A DNA stretch of 64,000 bases. It comes from Haloarcula pellucida (lineage in GTDB: Archaea; Halobacteriota; Halobacteria; Halobacteriales; Haloarculaceae). A program made the translations under genes and the position numbers. A model generated the notes under the pieces. It saw only the letters and a list, made by a program, of their open reading frames with translations. It was not told the DNA's origin and made no database searches. The first letter of the stretch is position 1, and each line of letters opens with the position of its first letter. The stretch is from positions 186,001-250,000 of the forward strand of contig NZ_BMOU01000001.1 in assembly GCF_014647235.1 (NCBI RefSeq), written 5' to 3'. Shown here one piece after another: positions 63,050 through 64,000 of this stretch.

Positions 63050-63178
63050 TCAGTCCGACCCTTCGCCCGGAACGTACCCGCAGTCCGGACAGAGTCCGAC
63101 GCTGGTCGCTATCTCGAACTCGCCGGAACAGTGGGGACACTTCGACGCTGGCAGTCGACCGCTGTGTTGCGTAGCCAT
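63050..63178 (-). CDS. 42-aa zinc-ribbon protein between dapB and dapD
   Basis: ATG at 63178, TGA ending at 63050. MATQHSGRLPASKCPHC... contains CPHC and CPDC fourteen residues apart, a rubredoxin-like zinc-ribbon layout, in 42 residues. It sits 72 nt after dapB and 105 nt before dapD on the same strand, with a TATA-like CAATATAACGC upstream on the minus strand (63218-63228). Role unknown; possibly a small RNA- or protein-binding factor. Confidence 0.65.
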   Translation of the reverse strand: MATQHSGRLPASKCPHCSGEFEIATSVGLCPDCGYVPGEGSD

Positions 63179-63253
63179 ACCTGTCGCTCCGGCGCCGCTT
63201 CGTATAAGGCTATGCGTTATATTGACCGAACTGTATTAGGGTGTCGAAGGAGC

Positions 63254-64000
63254 CTATGAGGCGTCGACGACCTCGCCGAACTCGTACTGTCCGGGGTCGC
63301 GGCCGACGAGCCACGTCGCCGCGTCCAGCGCGCCCGCCGCAAAGACGCCGCGGTCCTCGGCCCGGTGTGAGAGAGACAGCACTTCGTCGTTGCCCGCGAG
63401 GATGAGTTCGTGTTCGCCGCGGATGTCGCCCGCTCGACGAGCGAAGACGCCGATTTCGTCCTCGTCACGTGGCGCGTGGCCCTCTCGGCCGTAGACGGGG
63501 TCGACGTCCCGCTCTTCCTGAATCGTCGCGAGGATGCTGTTTGCCGTGCCCGACGGCGCGTCGACCTTGCCGTTGTGGTGGCTCTCCATGAGTTCGAGGT
63601 CGTAGTCGTCCAGCGCGCGGACGGCCTCGCCGACGAGTCGCTGGAGCACCTGAATCCCCTGCGAGAAGTTGCTCGCCTTCAGGAGCGGCACCTCCGCGCT
63701 GACGGCGGCGAGGTGGTCGAGGCCGTCCTCGTCGAACCCGGTAGTGCCGACGACCATCGCGACGCCCGTCTCGGCGCAGGCGTCGGCGACGGTCAGCGCG
63801 CCCTCGGGGGCCGCGAAGTCGACGACCACCTCGGCGTCGTACTCCCGGAGCGCGTCGGCCGCCTCGTCGGGGTGGACGACCGGGACGCCGTGGGCCCGTT
63901 CGACGTCGCTCGTGGCGAACCCGACGACGACCTCGACGTCGCGGTCGGCGGCCGTCTCGACGACGGCACCGCCCATCCGGCCGGTGAGGCCGTTGACGGC
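63254..64000 (-). CDS. dapB: 4-Hydroxy-tetrahydrodipicolinate reductase (5' end beyond window)
   Basis: 249 codons are open to the window edge; the N-terminal few residues are missing, starting AVNGLTGRMGG, which is the NAD(P)H-binding loop of DapB. Substrate-binding ASNFSQGIQVLQRL, ESHHNGKVDAPSGTA and the C-terminal block HAPRDEDEIGVFARRAGDIRG are typical. It reduces the DapA product, and DapD next acts on it. First gene of the lysine cluster in this window; a dapA gene may lie beyond the edge. Confidence 0.94.
   Translation of the reverse strand, partial: AVNGLTGRMGGAVVETAADRDVEVVVGFATSDVERAHGVPVVHPDEAADALREYDAEVVVDFAAPEGALTVADACAETGVAMVVGTTGFDEDGLDHLAAVSAEVPLLKASNFSQGIQVLQRLVGEAVRALDDYDLELMESHHNGKVDAPSGTANSILATIQEERDVDPVYGREGHAPRDEDEIGVFARRAGDIRGEHELILAGNDEVLSLSHRAEDRGVFAAGALDAATWLVGRDPGQYEFGEVVDAS

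Overview
This window comes from the chromosome of a halophilic archaeon (class Halobacteria; Haloarculaceae-like, judged only from gene content and style). The evidence is high GC with strong C/G third-codon bias, very acidic proteins, many twin-arginine lipoproteins, TATA boxes 25-28 nt upstream of start codons (leaderless genes), and typical haloarchaeal genes: FttA/aCPSF1, archaeal-type ProRS, glycerol-1-phosphate dehydrogenase, FolC-FolP fusion, HalOD1 and TrmB proteins. No rRNA, tRNA or CRISPR array was seen.

Layout. 0-13 kb: the end of a Bat-type regulator gene, aldo/keto reductase, DsbB-like protein, the termination factor FttA, two coupled lipoproteins, an iron-related pair (P19/Tp34-like lipoprotein and a divergent DyP/EfeB-like Tat protein), a membrane protein plus winged-helix regulator pair, an ATP-grasp-like protein and proS. 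13-19 kb: small membrane proteins, a CBS protein and glutamate synthase (gltB). 19-32 kb: a sugar-use block with a DeoR/GlpR-type regulator, an ABC sugar importer (solute-binding protein, two permeases, ATPase) ending in a tightly coupled 57-aa membrane protein, a sugar-nucleotide-type epimerase/dehydratase, a polytopic membrane protein, a TrmB-type regulator and a secreted GH3 beta-glucosidase with a dockerin-like tail. 32-36 kb: egsA, a degenerate Nudix protein, an S9 peptidase and a glycosyltransferase.

36.2-43.45 kb is an AT-richer accessory island. It starts at the stop codon of the glycosyltransferase and ends at a diverged second copy of that gene's last 14 codons, followed by a 78-bp hairpin. 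It holds two Tat-secreted cysteine-containing proteins of unknown role, a broken copy of one of them, a two-TM protein next to the other, membrane proteins, a wrecked IS5-family element, an IS6-family insertion that splits a membrane-protein gene, and a creatininase-family hydrolase. Several genes retain textbook leaderless promoters, so the island is probably expressed. It is the best place in the window for an undescribed system; an antagonism (halocin-like) or cell-surface role is a hypothesis only.

43.5-64 kb returns to core genome: XPB-type helicase, methyltransferase, FolC-FolP, formate/nitrite-family channel, PurN-AICAR transformylase fusion, PrsW-like protease, purB, MFS transporter, phosphoribosyltransferase, and the succinylase-route lysine cluster read right to left: dapB (cut by the window end), a 42-aa zinc-ribbon protein, dapD, a membrane protein, lysA and dapE.
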